DNA of 64,000 bases, from NCBI GenBank assembly GCA_963790435.1, contig CAWBOI010000002.1:372001-436000 (forward strand), in the 5' to 3' direction. Position 1 is the stretch's first letter. The number at the start of each line of letters is the position of its first letter. The translations under genes and the position numbers were made by a program. Source of the DNA: Ilyomonas sp963790435. Its GTDB lineage: Bacteria > Bacteroidota > Bacteroidia > Chitinophagales > Chitinophagaceae. Of the stretch, positions 47,890 to 56,182 are shown piece after piece. Under the pieces are notes generated by a model that made no database searches, was not told the origin of the DNA, and was given only the letters and a program-made list of their open reading frames with translations.

Positions 47890-48861
47890 TTATTGCTGCA
47901 TGAATAGTTTGCACTGCCCCTCTACCAATGCTTCATCCGCATCTATGTGATGCACGTTGACAGTTAATCCCAATGCTCCTAAAGCTTGTGAATAGAAGAA
48001 TGTCAATGGTTGATTAGCTACCAGCGTTATACGCGCATAAGGCTTTTGTATAAGTTCCTTCAACTCGGTGCCAATGAGCAATCCACTCAGGTAATGATAG
48101 TTTTCTTTTGCCGTATATTTATCAAACAACTTGTTTGTTCTTACATGAAAAATACTGTTCAGCAAATTGCCGGAAGCGCCTTCCCTTACGCCGTTTTTAA
48201 AAGATGCAATGTCTTCGGTTGACTGCTCTGTATTCGTTTCTTCAACTGATGCAGCTAAGATGCTTTTTGTGCTTAACAGGCTAAACATTTCACCCGTCAT
48301 AAAGGTTTTAAAATGCGTTGCATTTCCTGCTTGCACAACAATGTGTTTGCAATGTGTGCCTGGCATGATAAACAATTGCTCCTCTTTTTCATCCCCTATT
48401 TCGCAGCCAATCAATTTTGTTTCTTCACCGCGCATAACATCATCTTTTGTTTTTACACCAGAAACAATGAGAAGCTTGTTTTTTACGCATTCTGAAGGAG
48501 AAAGAATATGAGTTAATACATCAGACCCATTAGCACAAAAGGGAAGACCTTTATACGGCAACTCTATCATGCCAATGCTGGAAGATGCCATACCCGAAAG
48601 AACAATTGTAGTATTCTCTAACTCAATATGGCGCTGCTGCTCCAATTCTTTTATCTGTTCCGCAATAAAATTGCTGTAAAAACAAACCCTGTTATTTTCC
48701 CCGCTTTCTTTCCACGCGGCATATGTTGAGGCGATGCCTTTATTTAATTTTATTTCTGCCAATATATTTTTTGTTTGGGCATCAACCAACCTCAACCGAA
48801 AAGCAGAAGTGCCCCAATCGCAACTGATGAATTCATCCCTACTATTTGTATTCGCTTGCAA
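47890..48861 (-). CDS. dgoK: 2-dehydro-3-deoxygalactonokinase
   Basis: DgoK phosphorylates 2-keto-3-deoxygalactonate at O-6. The 323-residue product has the phosphate-binding ISCDWGTSAFRLRL at the N-terminus, LSGMASSSIGMIELPY, VSGVKTKDDVMRGEETKLIG and FIMPGTHCKHIVV and LSGLLIGTELKEL, which are the hallmark blocks of DgoK. The neighbouring dgoA and dgoD genes support the call. It lies 44 bases after the MFS gene. Confidence 0.95.
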   Translation of the reverse strand: MQANTNSRDEFISCDWGTSAFRLRLVDAQTKNILAEIKLNKGIASTYAAWKESGENNRVCFYSNFIAEQIKELEQQRHIELENTTIVLSGMASSSIGMIELPYKGLPFCANGSDVLTHILSPSECVKNKLLIVSGVKTKDDVMRGEETKLIGCEIGDEKEEQLFIMPGTHCKHIVVQAGNATHFKTFMTGEMFSLLSTKSILAASVEETNTEQSTEDIASFKNGVREGASGNLLNSIFHVRTNKLFDKYTAKENYHYLSGLLIGTELKELIQKPYARITLVANQPLTFFYSQALGALGLTVNVHHIDADEALVEGQCKLFMQQ

Positions 48862-48905
48862 TTTATCAATGTTTTAAATTATGAAAAGAATGCAAAAACA
48901 AAAGA

Positions 48906-50234
48906 TCATAGCGGTACTTTATTTTGTAATAAAACTTCCTCTTTTGTTTCTATCCGTTCTACTTTACCCACAAGAAAAATATAGGAAAGCGCACCCAAAA
49001 CACCGAGCACACCTACAAAAAGAATAGCAGGCGCAAAGCTGTTGCCTTTTATCAGATAACCGATAATGAGAGGAATAAACACGGCAGCAAGTCCACCAAT
49101 AAAGTTAAACACACCACCCGTTAAACCGATAAGATGTTTGGGTGATAAAGCAGACACAAACACCCAGGTAATAGAAGCGAAGCCGTTGCCGAAAAAAGCA
49201 AGGCACATAAAGAAAATGATAAGTGCCGAACTGCTTACATAGTTAGCCCCGATGATAGTAACACTTAGCAGCAAACCTACGATAACAGGCGTCTTGCGGG
49301 CAATGCCTGTACTTACACCTTTCTTCATCATATAATCGGATAAAAAACCAGAGAGTAAAATGCCTGTAAAAGCGCATAGGAACGGAGCAGAAGAAAGAAA
49401 GCCTGATTGTATAAAACTAATACCACGATACTTTACGAGGTAAGTAGGAAACCAGGTAAGAAAAAACCATAGTGTTGAATTGACTGCAAATTGTCCTAAG
49501 TAAATGCCCCATAATTTTTTGTGGCTGATGACTTCTACAAGGTCGTGCCATTGGAATGAAGCATCTTTTGTATTTGTTGATTTAATTGTATTCGCGCCGC
49601 TGCGGTTACATTCTATGTGCTGCAATTCTGCTTCGTTGATGCGTGGATGTTCGTCCGGATTGCGGTAAAAATAATACCATACAATGCCCCATAGAATGCC
49701 AATGATGCCGGTAATAATGAACAATCCTTTCCATCCGGTATAATGCTCGATGGTTGTAAGCGCAGGTGCTAAAAAAGCAAGACCTATGAACTGCCCGGAA
49801 GTATAAACTGCAATGGCAGAAGCCCTTTCATTATCTGGAAACCAGGTAGTAACAATTCGATTGTTGGTTGGATAAGATGGCGCTTCGAGTATCCCGATTG
49901 TCATGCGCAGACCTATTAATGATGCGAAACCTTTTGCGAAGCCGTGCGCTATTGTTGTGGCAGACCAGGAGATTAAGCTGAAGGCATACAAAATGCGCGG
50001 TCCAAAATAATCAACCATAATGCCACCCGGTATTTGTAAAAGAGCATACGTCCAGCCAAATGAGGAGAAGATATAACCCAGTTGCACAGAAGTAAGATGA
50101 AGGTCTTCGCTAATTTTGGGCGCAGCAACAGAAATGTTGCTTCTGTCCATGTAGTTGATAACAACATTGATAAAGATGGCTGCCAGTATGGTAAACCGTA
50201 TCCGGGAAGGCTTTTGTTTTTGCGTTATTTTCAT
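48906..50234 (-). CDS. MFS transporter, galactonate/hexuronate (ACS) family
   Basis: The product of 442 residues starts at ATG 50234 and has about 12 membrane helices. The motif VINYMDRSNISVAAPKISEDL at the first helix, GWTYALLQIPGGIMVDYFGPR and YPTNNRIVTTWFPDNERASA are typical of the anion:cation symporter family that includes DgoT and ExuT. Given its place between dgoD and dgoK, it most likely imports D-galactonate or a close relative. Confidence 0.9.
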   Translation of the reverse strand: MKITQKQKPSRIRFTILAAIFINVVINYMDRSNISVAAPKISEDLHLTSVQLGYIFSSFGWTYALLQIPGGIMVDYFGPRILYAFSLISWSATTIAHGFAKGFASLIGLRMTIGILEAPSYPTNNRIVTTWFPDNERASAIAVYTSGQFIGLAFLAPALTTIEHYTGWKGLFIITGIIGILWGIVWYYFYRNPDEHPRINEAELQHIECNRSGANTIKSTNTKDASFQWHDLVEVISHKKLWGIYLGQFAVNSTLWFFLTWFPTYLVKYRGISFIQSGFLSSAPFLCAFTGILLSGFLSDYMMKKGVSTGIARKTPVIVGLLLSVTIIGANYVSSSALIIFFMCLAFFGNGFASITWVFVSALSPKHLIGLTGGVFNFIGGLAAVFIPLIIGYLIKGNSFAPAILFVGVLGVLGALSYIFLVGKVERIETKEEVLLQNKVPL

Positions 50235-50270
50235 ATGGGTCAATCAATCTTTCAAAGGGGCAAACTGCGT

Positions 50271-51419
50271 TTACCATTCGGCGATACTTCCATCTTTATG
50301 TCGCCAGATTGGGTTTTTCCAATCATGTCCTTCTTTTGCCATTTTTATTACCTGCTCTTCATTTATTTCTATACCCAGCCCTGCACCGGAAGGAATTTTT
50401 ACATACCCATCTTCATATTTAAAAACAGTTTTATCTGCTAGGTAGTCTAACAAATCGCTTCCCTGGTTGTAATGAATGCCGAGGCTTTGCTCTTGTATAA
50501 ATACGTTATGACAGGTAGCATCTACCTGAAGGCAGGCAGCCAATGCTATCGGTCCTAAAGGGCAATGCGGCGCGGCAGCCACATCAAACGCTTCAGCCAT
50601 AGAAATGATTTTTTTGCATTCTGTAATGCCACCTGCATGGGAAAGATCAGGTTGAATAATATCTGCATATCCATCCTTTAAAAGGTTTTTAAAATGCCAG
50701 CGGCTAAACATTCTTTCGCCCGTAGCAATGGGAATACTGGTATGCTGCGCAATATCTCTCAGCGCTTCATTGTTTTCCGGCAGCACCGGCTCTTCAATGA
50801 ACATAGGTTCATACGGCTCTAATTCTTTCGCTAATATCTTAGCCATAGGCTTGTGCACCCGCCCATGAAAATCTATACCAATGCCTAATGTCTTTCCACC
50901 GGCTTCACGTACAGAGGCTACCCGTTGCAGGGCAGCATCAATTTTATCAAACGAATCTATGTATTGCAACTCTTCTGTTGCATTCATCTTCACTGCCTTG
51001 AAACCCGCAGTCACAGCGGCTTTCGCAGCATTTCCTACTTCTGCCGGGCGGTCTCCACCAATCCACGAATATACTTTGATAGTGTCTCTGGCTTTACCGC
51101 CCATCAATTGATAAACGGGTGCATTAAAGAACTTTCCTTTTATATCCCATAACGCCTGGTCAATGCCTGCAATCGCGCTCATTAAAATAGGACCGCCACG
51201 ATAAAAACCACTGCGATACATTACATTCCAATGGTCTTCTATGTGCATCGGATCTTTGCCTACAAGATATTGCATCAATTCTTCCACCGCCGTTTTCACG
51301 GTTGCAGCTTTCCCTTCTATTACCGGTTCGCCCCACCCTGTTATTCCTTCATCTGTCTCTATTTTTAGAAACAACCAGCGTGGCGGCACCTGAAACAGTG
51401 TGTACTTTTTTATTTTCAT
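50271..51419 (-). CDS. dgoD: D-galactonate dehydratase
   Basis: DgoD, of the enolase superfamily, dehydrates D-galactonate to 2-keto-3-deoxygalactonate. The 382-residue product begins MKIKKYTLFQVPPRWLFLKI and has SGFYRGGPILMSAIAGIDQA, the metal ligand and base region GIDFHGRVHKPMAK, FIEEPVLPENNE, ATGERMFSRW, PDLSHAGGITECKKI and the catalytic His in APHCPLGPIALAACLQ. It ends NPIWRHKDGSIAEW. The similarity to E. coli DgoD extends over the full length. It follows dgoA by 13 bases. Confidence 0.96.
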   Translation of the reverse strand: MKIKKYTLFQVPPRWLFLKIETDEGITGWGEPVIEGKAATVKTAVEELMQYLVGKDPMHIEDHWNVMYRSGFYRGGPILMSAIAGIDQALWDIKGKFFNAPVYQLMGGKARDTIKVYSWIGGDRPAEVGNAAKAAVTAGFKAVKMNATEELQYIDSFDKIDAALQRVASVREAGGKTLGIGIDFHGRVHKPMAKILAKELEPYEPMFIEEPVLPENNEALRDIAQHTSIPIATGERMFSRWHFKNLLKDGYADIIQPDLSHAGGITECKKIISMAEAFDVAAAPHCPLGPIALAACLQVDATCHNVFIQEQSLGIHYNQGSDLLDYLADKTVFKYEDGYVKIPSGAGLGIEINEEQVIKMAKEGHDWKNPIWRHKDGSIAEW

Positions 51420-51432
51420 ACTAACGCTTATC

Positions 51433-52053
51433 TTATTGGATGGCTCTTCTTAAACGCTGTGCTTTCATTTGCAGGTTTTGAAGGTATGTTTCTGTTACCG
51501 TTTCTTTACTGTTCACAAGCCAACTGCCAATGCCAAAAGCAACGGCACCTGCGTTTTGATACTCTATTATGTTATCTGCTGTTACGCCACCCGTTGGCAT
51601 AACAGGTATATAATTCAGGGGAGCAAGAATGTTTTTAATATAGTCTGCATTGAGAGCAGGAAACACCTTTACAATATCTGCCCCACTCTTATAGGCAGTG
51701 TGTATTTCAGTTGGTGTAAATGCACCAGGGATGCTAACTATACCGGCATCTTTGGTTGCTTTTATTACTTCCAGGTCAAGAGACGGTGAAATGATAAATT
51801 GTGCACCAGCGGCAATGGCTTGTTTTGCTTCTTTATCGCTTAGCACCGTGCCTGCACCAATCAGCATTTTATCTTTGTATTCGTTCGATAATTGTTCTAT
51901 TGTTAACAGTGCATCAGGAGAGTTCAGTGTTACCTCCAAAATGGTTATGCCACCTCCATACAAGGCGTTTGCAACACTCATCACATCCTGCAACTGCATG
52001 CCTCTTACAATGGCTACAATCTTATGTTCAAGTAAATAGGATAACGCTGACAT
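51433..52053 (-). CDS. dgoA: 2-dehydro-3-deoxy-6-phosphogalactonate aldolase (KDPG/KDPGal aldolase)
   Basis: The enzyme cleaves KDPGal into pyruvate and glyceraldehyde 3-phosphate. The 206-residue product starts at 52053 and has the class I aldolase motifs of the KDPG family: HKIVAIVRG, GGITILEVTLNSPDA with the catalytic Glu, LIGAGTVLSDKEA and the Schiff-base Lys in GADIVKVFPA. It is the first gene of the leftward dgo operon. KDPG aldolase (Eda) activity is also possible; the context favours KDPGal. Confidence 0.9.
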   Translation of the reverse strand: MSALSYLLEHKIVAIVRGMQLQDVMSVANALYGGGITILEVTLNSPDALLTIEQLSNEYKDKMLIGAGTVLSDKEAKQAIAAGAQFIISPSLDLEVIKATKDAGIVSIPGAFTPTEIHTAYKSGADIVKVFPALNADYIKNILAPLNYIPVMPTGGVTADNIIEYQNAGAVAFGIGSWLVNSKETVTETYLQNLQMKAQRLRRAIQ

Positions 52054-52191
52054 GTGTGGCAAAGGTTTTAATGGTAATGAAGAAAAGGGCTATTAAAAAT
52101 AACTGTTTGTATTTTCGAACGATTTCTTCCAGGTCTGATTCAATTTTTTAAAATGAGATTTGCTTTGTTCTCCTTAACTTTTCAGTACATG

Positions 52192-52220
52192 CAAAAATAG
52201 CATCCGGCTATATACAACAA
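52192..52220 (-). promoter_or_regulatory. Candidate promoter of the dgo operon
   Basis: On the minus strand TTGTTG is followed, 15-18 bases on, by TATTTTTG, a match to the -7 consensus TAnnTTTG. It lies about 140 bases upstream of dgoA. Within it, ATACAA and TTGTAT form a 6-base inverted repeat with an 11-base spacer (52212-52234), possibly an operator overlapping the -33 region. Confidence 0.45.
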
Positions 52221-52234
52221 GAGGCAACTTGTAT

Positions 52235-52629
52235 TGTGCTCTATAAAATCAATGCATAAAAATGTATAAACAACGAGTACAAGCTATGGTTGAAGAATGG
52301 TTGATTAAAGATTTTTTAATTCCGAAATTGGCAGCATGGCTGTTTATCCTTCCATCAGTTCGAAAATGATAATGATAGTAAGCAGTGTGCTTTCAATCAG
52401 TCTGACGTGAACCATACTGTTCAAAATCTATTCGTTGAGAAAACAAAATGAGTTGTAATCTGAAGACAACACCAAAGCGAGTAACAATTACATAATGATT
52501 TGATAAGATGGCGCAACAAAAGTCATTTGGATGAGTGTAATACTTTCGTTGCTTACAGCAACACATGAAACACCTTTTATAAACTTAATCACCGCGTTAC
52601 AAAGCTTGTAAGCACTTATATCGTAGTTT
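52235..52629. other. Intergenic region between divergent dgo and phosphonate-type loci
   Basis: AT-rich with no convincing coding frame on either strand. It must hold the promoter for the rightward DUF5690 gene; I could not place an exact TAnnTTTG box there. Confidence 0.5.
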
Positions 52630-53937
52630 ATGCCAATGCTATCATTATCAAAACGCTTCCTGCCAGCCATCTCTCATCCGGCTTGGGCATTGGTAGCAGC
52701 TTTTGGCTCCTACTTCTGCATGTATGGTTTTAGAAAACCTTATACGGCTGCAACATACACTGATGCAAACTTTTTTGGTATTAACTATAAATTCCTGCTC
52801 ATCATTTCGCAAACCTTGGGTTATGTGATAGCCAAATGGGCAGGCATCAAATTCGTATCCGAAATAAAATATCATCAGCGCATCAAAGCCATTTTATTTC
52901 TCATTGAATTTTCGGAATTTATGTTGTTGGTTTTTGCTGTAGTTCCGCGTCCATGGAATGTTATCTGCCTTTTGTTAAACGGCTTGCCACTTGGTGTGAT
53001 ATTCGGTTTGGTACTCGGCTTTTTGGAAGGCCGAAGGAATACAGAGCTTTTGATTGCTGGCTTATGCGCCAGCTTCATTGTGTCTGATGGCGTTTCCAAA
53101 TCGGTAGGCTCGATGCTTCTCACTATTGGAGTCTCCGAAAACTGGATGCCTTTCTTTGCTGGTTGCGTATTCATCGTCCCAATGCTTCTTTTTGTGGCGA
53201 TGTTATCGCTGGTTCCTTCGCCATCAGAAGCCGATATTTCTATTCGCTCGGCGCGCCAACCTATGACGGCTAAAGACAGGATTCATTTTTTTAGAAAACA
53301 TGCGCCCGGTTTGATGGGAATTATTCTGGTGTACCTGTTTGTTACATTGCTGCGAAGTGTCCGGGCTGATTTTGCAGTGGAATTATGGACCGGTTTGGGC
53401 TATCATGAAACGCCCGCGTTGTTTACCCAATCTGAATTGTTTGTTTCATTTAGTGTTATTCTTATCATTGGCTTTGCCTTTCTGATCAGGAGTAACCGAA
53501 AAGCTTTCCACTTCTCTTTGCTTATTTGTTTTGTTGGTTTTATTGTCTTGCTGTTATCCATCGCCAGCTTGCACCAAGGCATGGATACATTCACATTTAT
53601 GGTACTAATCGGCTTAGGTGTTTATTTGCCTTATGTATCCATTCATGCCATTGTGTTTGAACGGCTGATTGCCATTACAAGAGAAAAAGCAAACATTGGA
53701 TTTTTAATGTACATTGTAGATTCTGTTGGTTACACAGGCTACATCATCTTGATGTTGTTGCATTATTTCGTACCGCACGGCGCTTCCCTATTAGCCGTTT
53801 TCCTTGGCATGAGCAGTTACTTAGGCGTCATTGGTAGCGTTATCGTTCTGTTTTGTTACCTGTACTTTACATTCAAACTCAAACAAGTTGAACCAAACAT
53901 CACCGTCGTTTCCGCCGGGCAAGGCAGCTATATTTAA
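52630..53937 (+). CDS. DUF5690 family membrane protein (MFS-like)
   Basis: The 435-residue product has about 12 hydrophobic segments and begins with HPAWALVAAFGSYFCMYGFRKPYTAATY, a block I associate with the DUF5690 family. GLVLGFLEGRRNTELLIAGLCASFIVSDGVSKSVG and YLPYVSIHAIVFERLIAITREKANIGFLMYIVDSVGYTGYI resemble MFS-type carriers. DUF5690 genes of Bacteroidota are often next to phosphonate-catabolism-type genes, as here, so I infer that it may import an organophosphorus compound. No biochemical role is established. The last 50 bases overlap the next gene. Confidence 0.75.
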   Translation: MPMLSLSKRFLPAISHPAWALVAAFGSYFCMYGFRKPYTAATYTDANFFGINYKFLLIISQTLGYVIAKWAGIKFVSEIKYHQRIKAILFLIEFSEFMLLVFAVVPRPWNVICLLLNGLPLGVIFGLVLGFLEGRRNTELLIAGLCASFIVSDGVSKSVGSMLLTIGVSENWMPFFAGCVFIVPMLLFVAMLSLVPSPSEADISIRSARQPMTAKDRIHFFRKHAPGLMGIILVYLFVTLLRSVRADFAVELWTGLGYHETPALFTQSELFVSFSVILIIGFAFLIRSNRKAFHFSLLICFVGFIVLLLSIASLHQGMDTFTFMVLIGLGVYLPYVSIHAIVFERLIAITREKANIGFLMYIVDSVGYTGYIILMLLHYFVPHGASLLAVFLGMSSYLGVIGSVIVLFCYLYFTFKLKQVEPNITVVSAGQGSYI

Positions 53938-54985
53938 TAAAGCAGGGCATCCCTTTTATTTTCTTGAGAAAGAAATATCTTCTTTAAACAAAGGGGAAAT
54001 TCTAATCAGGAACGTGTACACAACGCTTTGCGGAAGTGATATACACACGTATTGCGGTCATCGGGCAGAGCCTGAAAATGTTGTGTTGGGACACGAGATT
54101 GTGGGAGATATTCTATGGATTGATGCGGCTCATCCGCACATAGATGCTAACGGAAATAAAATAGCAATTGGCGATAGAGTTGTCTGGTCAATCTTTGCCG
54201 TTCCGGCTGATGTTACACCGCCACGGCAAGACATGCCGCAGAAGAGTCAGCAGCTCTTCAAATATGGTCATGCTCTCGCAAAAGACAATGACATATTTAA
54301 TGGAGGTCTGGCAGATTATTGTGTGCTAAAAGCCAATACAGCACTTATTAAAATCACTCCTTCATTACCAGTGAAAGTAGCGGCTACCATTAGTTGCGCT
54401 CATGCAACTGTGATGGGTGCAATTAGGGTGGCGAGGGATATAACAAATAAAAGTGTGCTCATCTTTGGAGCGGGTTTATTGGGCTTGTCTTGTGTAGCCA
54501 TGTGCAGAGAATTTGGTGCTGCCACCATTAGGCTGATTGATAAGGAAAGACATCGTTTAGACTGGGGTAAAAAATTTGGTGCAAATGATGTATATGAACT
54601 CCCTGACACTGGTTCAGCTTACCCTTGGAAGGAAAGTAATATTGTGTTTGATATGACCGGACATACTGATGCCATGCTCTCAGGTATTCATTCATTGAAG
54701 ACAGGCGGCTGCGCCGTTTGGATTGGCGCCGTTTTTCCTTCTGCACCGGTGCTGGTGAACGCGGAAATGATGGTAAGAAAGCTTTTGCAAATACGTGGCT
54801 TGCATAATTACAATTATGATGATTTTGTAAAAGCTACAGCATTTATAGAAACCCATTATCAAACGTATCCTTTTGAAGAATTAATCGAAAAAGAGTTTCC
54901 GCTTAGTGAAGTAAATGAAGCGTTTCAATTTGCGAGCGAAAAGAAGCCGGTTCGGGTTGGGATTACTATCGGCCAAAATAGTTGA
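53888..54985 (+). CDS. Phosphonate-catabolism-type zinc dehydrogenase (HpnZ-like), TTG start
   Basis: The product of about 365 residues is a medium-chain dehydrogenase: catalytic-zinc motif TTLCGSDIHTYCGHRAEPEN, VLGHEIVGDI, GDRVVWSIFAVPA, and the cofactor-binding VLIFGAGLLGLSCVAMCREFG. The GHR-x-EP block right after the first zinc ligand is the pattern of the proposed phosphonate-associated alcohol dehydrogenases (TIGR03366). No ATG exists before the conserved start; TTG at 53888 gives LNQTSPSFPPGKAAIFNKAG and a 50-base overlap with the upstream gene. The substrate is probably a hydroxyalkylphosphonate, an inference from family and context. Confidence 0.78.
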   Translation: MNQTSPSFPPGKAAIFNKAGHPFYFLEKEISSLNKGEILIRNVYTTLCGSDIHTYCGHRAEPENVVLGHEIVGDILWIDAAHPHIDANGNKIAIGDRVVWSIFAVPADVTPPRQDMPQKSQQLFKYGHALAKDNDIFNGGLADYCVLKANTALIKITPSLPVKVAATISCAHATVMGAIRVARDITNKSVLIFGAGLLGLSCVAMCREFGAATIRLIDKERHRLDWGKKFGANDVYELPDTGSAYPWKESNIVFDMTGHTDAMLSGIHSLKTGGCAVWIGAVFPSAPVLVNAEMMVRKLLQIRGLHNYNYDDFVKATAFIETHYQTYPFEELIEKEFPLSEVNEAFQFASEKKPVRVGITIGQNS

Positions 54986-55015
54986 TAATTGTACTTATTT
55001 ACTAAAAAATAAAAA

Positions 55016-55705
55016 ATGAGCAATGTAAAAATGGTAGTTTTTGATATGGCTGGCACCACCGTAAATGAAAATAATGTGGTGTATAAAACATTGAAGAAAG
55101 CCATCAATGAAGCCGGCTTTACCGTCAGTTTGGACGAGGTACTATCAGAAGGCGCCGGTAAGGAAAAGCTGCAAGCGGTAAAGAACATTTTACAACGGTA
55201 TGCACATGTAACTGACGACACCATTGCCAATCAAATTCATGATACATTCTTACACCTTTTGGAAGAGGCTTATCGCACATTGGACATTATACCGCAGCCT
55301 AATACCGAAGAAGTTTTTAAAGCTTTGAAAGAACAGCATATTATTACCGTTTTAAACACCGGTTATAACAGAAAAACAGCGCAATCAATTACTGATAAAC
55401 TGGGCTGGAAAGAAGGAACCGATTTTGATTGCTTGGTAACAGCAACAGATGTAGGCAAGAACCGGCCCAGCCCCGATATGATTTTATTTGCCATGAAGCA
55501 ATTTCATCTCACTTATACATCCAGTGTTGTAAAAGTAGGCGACTCAATCATAGATATTGAAGAAGGGAAAAATGCGGGTTGCGGAATGAATATAGGCATC
55601 ACGACAGGCGCGCATACGTATGAACAATTGCAATCTGCCTATCCTGACTACATTATTGATGATTTGCGGGAATTACTACCACTTATTGATGGGGAACATA
55701 CTTAA
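55016..55705 (+). CDS. PhnX-like (phosphonatase-like) HAD hydrolase
   Basis: The 229-residue product has HAD motif I as FDMAGTTVNE (compare the DWAGTT of phosphonoacetaldehyde hydrolase), a cap domain with GAGKEKLQAV in which the Lys lines up with the Schiff-base Lys of PhnX, motif II in LNTGYNRKTAQS, the TDVGKNRPSPDMILFAM block and motif III/IV VKVGDSIIDIEEGKNAGC. These features fit the phosphonatase-like family (TIGR03351). It is expected to break a carbon-phosphorus bond in a phosphonoaldehyde or a related compound. It follows the dehydrogenase by 30 bases. Confidence 0.82.
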   Translation: MSNVKMVVFDMAGTTVNENNVVYKTLKKAINEAGFTVSLDEVLSEGAGKEKLQAVKNILQRYAHVTDDTIANQIHDTFLHLLEEAYRTLDIIPQPNTEEVFKALKEQHIITVLNTGYNRKTAQSITDKLGWKEGTDFDCLVTATDVGKNRPSPDMILFAMKQFHLTYTSSVVKVGDSIIDIEEGKNAGCGMNIGITTGAHTYEQLQSAYPDYIIDDLRELLPLIDGEHT

Positions 55706-55725
55706 AAAACTGTAAGGAGTATTCT

Positions 55726-56149
55726 ATGCACATAACAAATCCGGCGTTTGCTTATGATATGCTTGGGCAAGATTATTCAGGGCAACACCAGACCGAAAAT
55801 AGAATCTTTTCTTTTGTTGATAAAATATTGGACGTAACAAAAACAGTTTTGAATATTGGTGCCGGTGCAGATTCTTATAAACCCGCCAATAGATATGTAA
55901 TAGCAATTGAGCCTTCTGTTACCATGCGTTCTTAAAGAAGAGCCAACAACCGCATTCCTGCAGTAATTGCGAAAGCTGATAACCTGCCGTTTGTTGTGCT
56001 TCTTTCGATGCTTCGATGGCAAGGTAACGGTTCATCATTGGCCGGATATAGGAAAAGGATTACAAGAATTAAGAAGGGTAACCAAGAACCAGGTTATCGT
56101 GATGACATTTGATTCCGAAGCGTTGGAAGGGTTTTGGAATGCAACATAA
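55726..56149 (+). pseudogene. SAM-dependent methyltransferase, broken and truncated
   Basis: The N-terminal part reads MHITNPAFAYDMLGQDYSGQ and then VLNIGAGADSYKPANRYVIA, a class I methyltransferase nucleotide-binding motif, up to EPSVTMRS followed by a stop. Other frames supply RRANNRIPAVIAKADNLPF, then after a lesion of several bases VTVHHWPDIGKGLQELRRVT and MTFDSEALEGFWNAT, then a stop. At least two or three frame changes are needed, and about 80 C-terminal residues are missing. Unlike the single-base breaks elsewhere, this looks like true decay. Methyltransferases of this kind do occur in related loci. Confidence 0.75.
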
Positions 56150-56182
56150 AATGAAATGCTTTTATTAACATGTTTTAAATTG

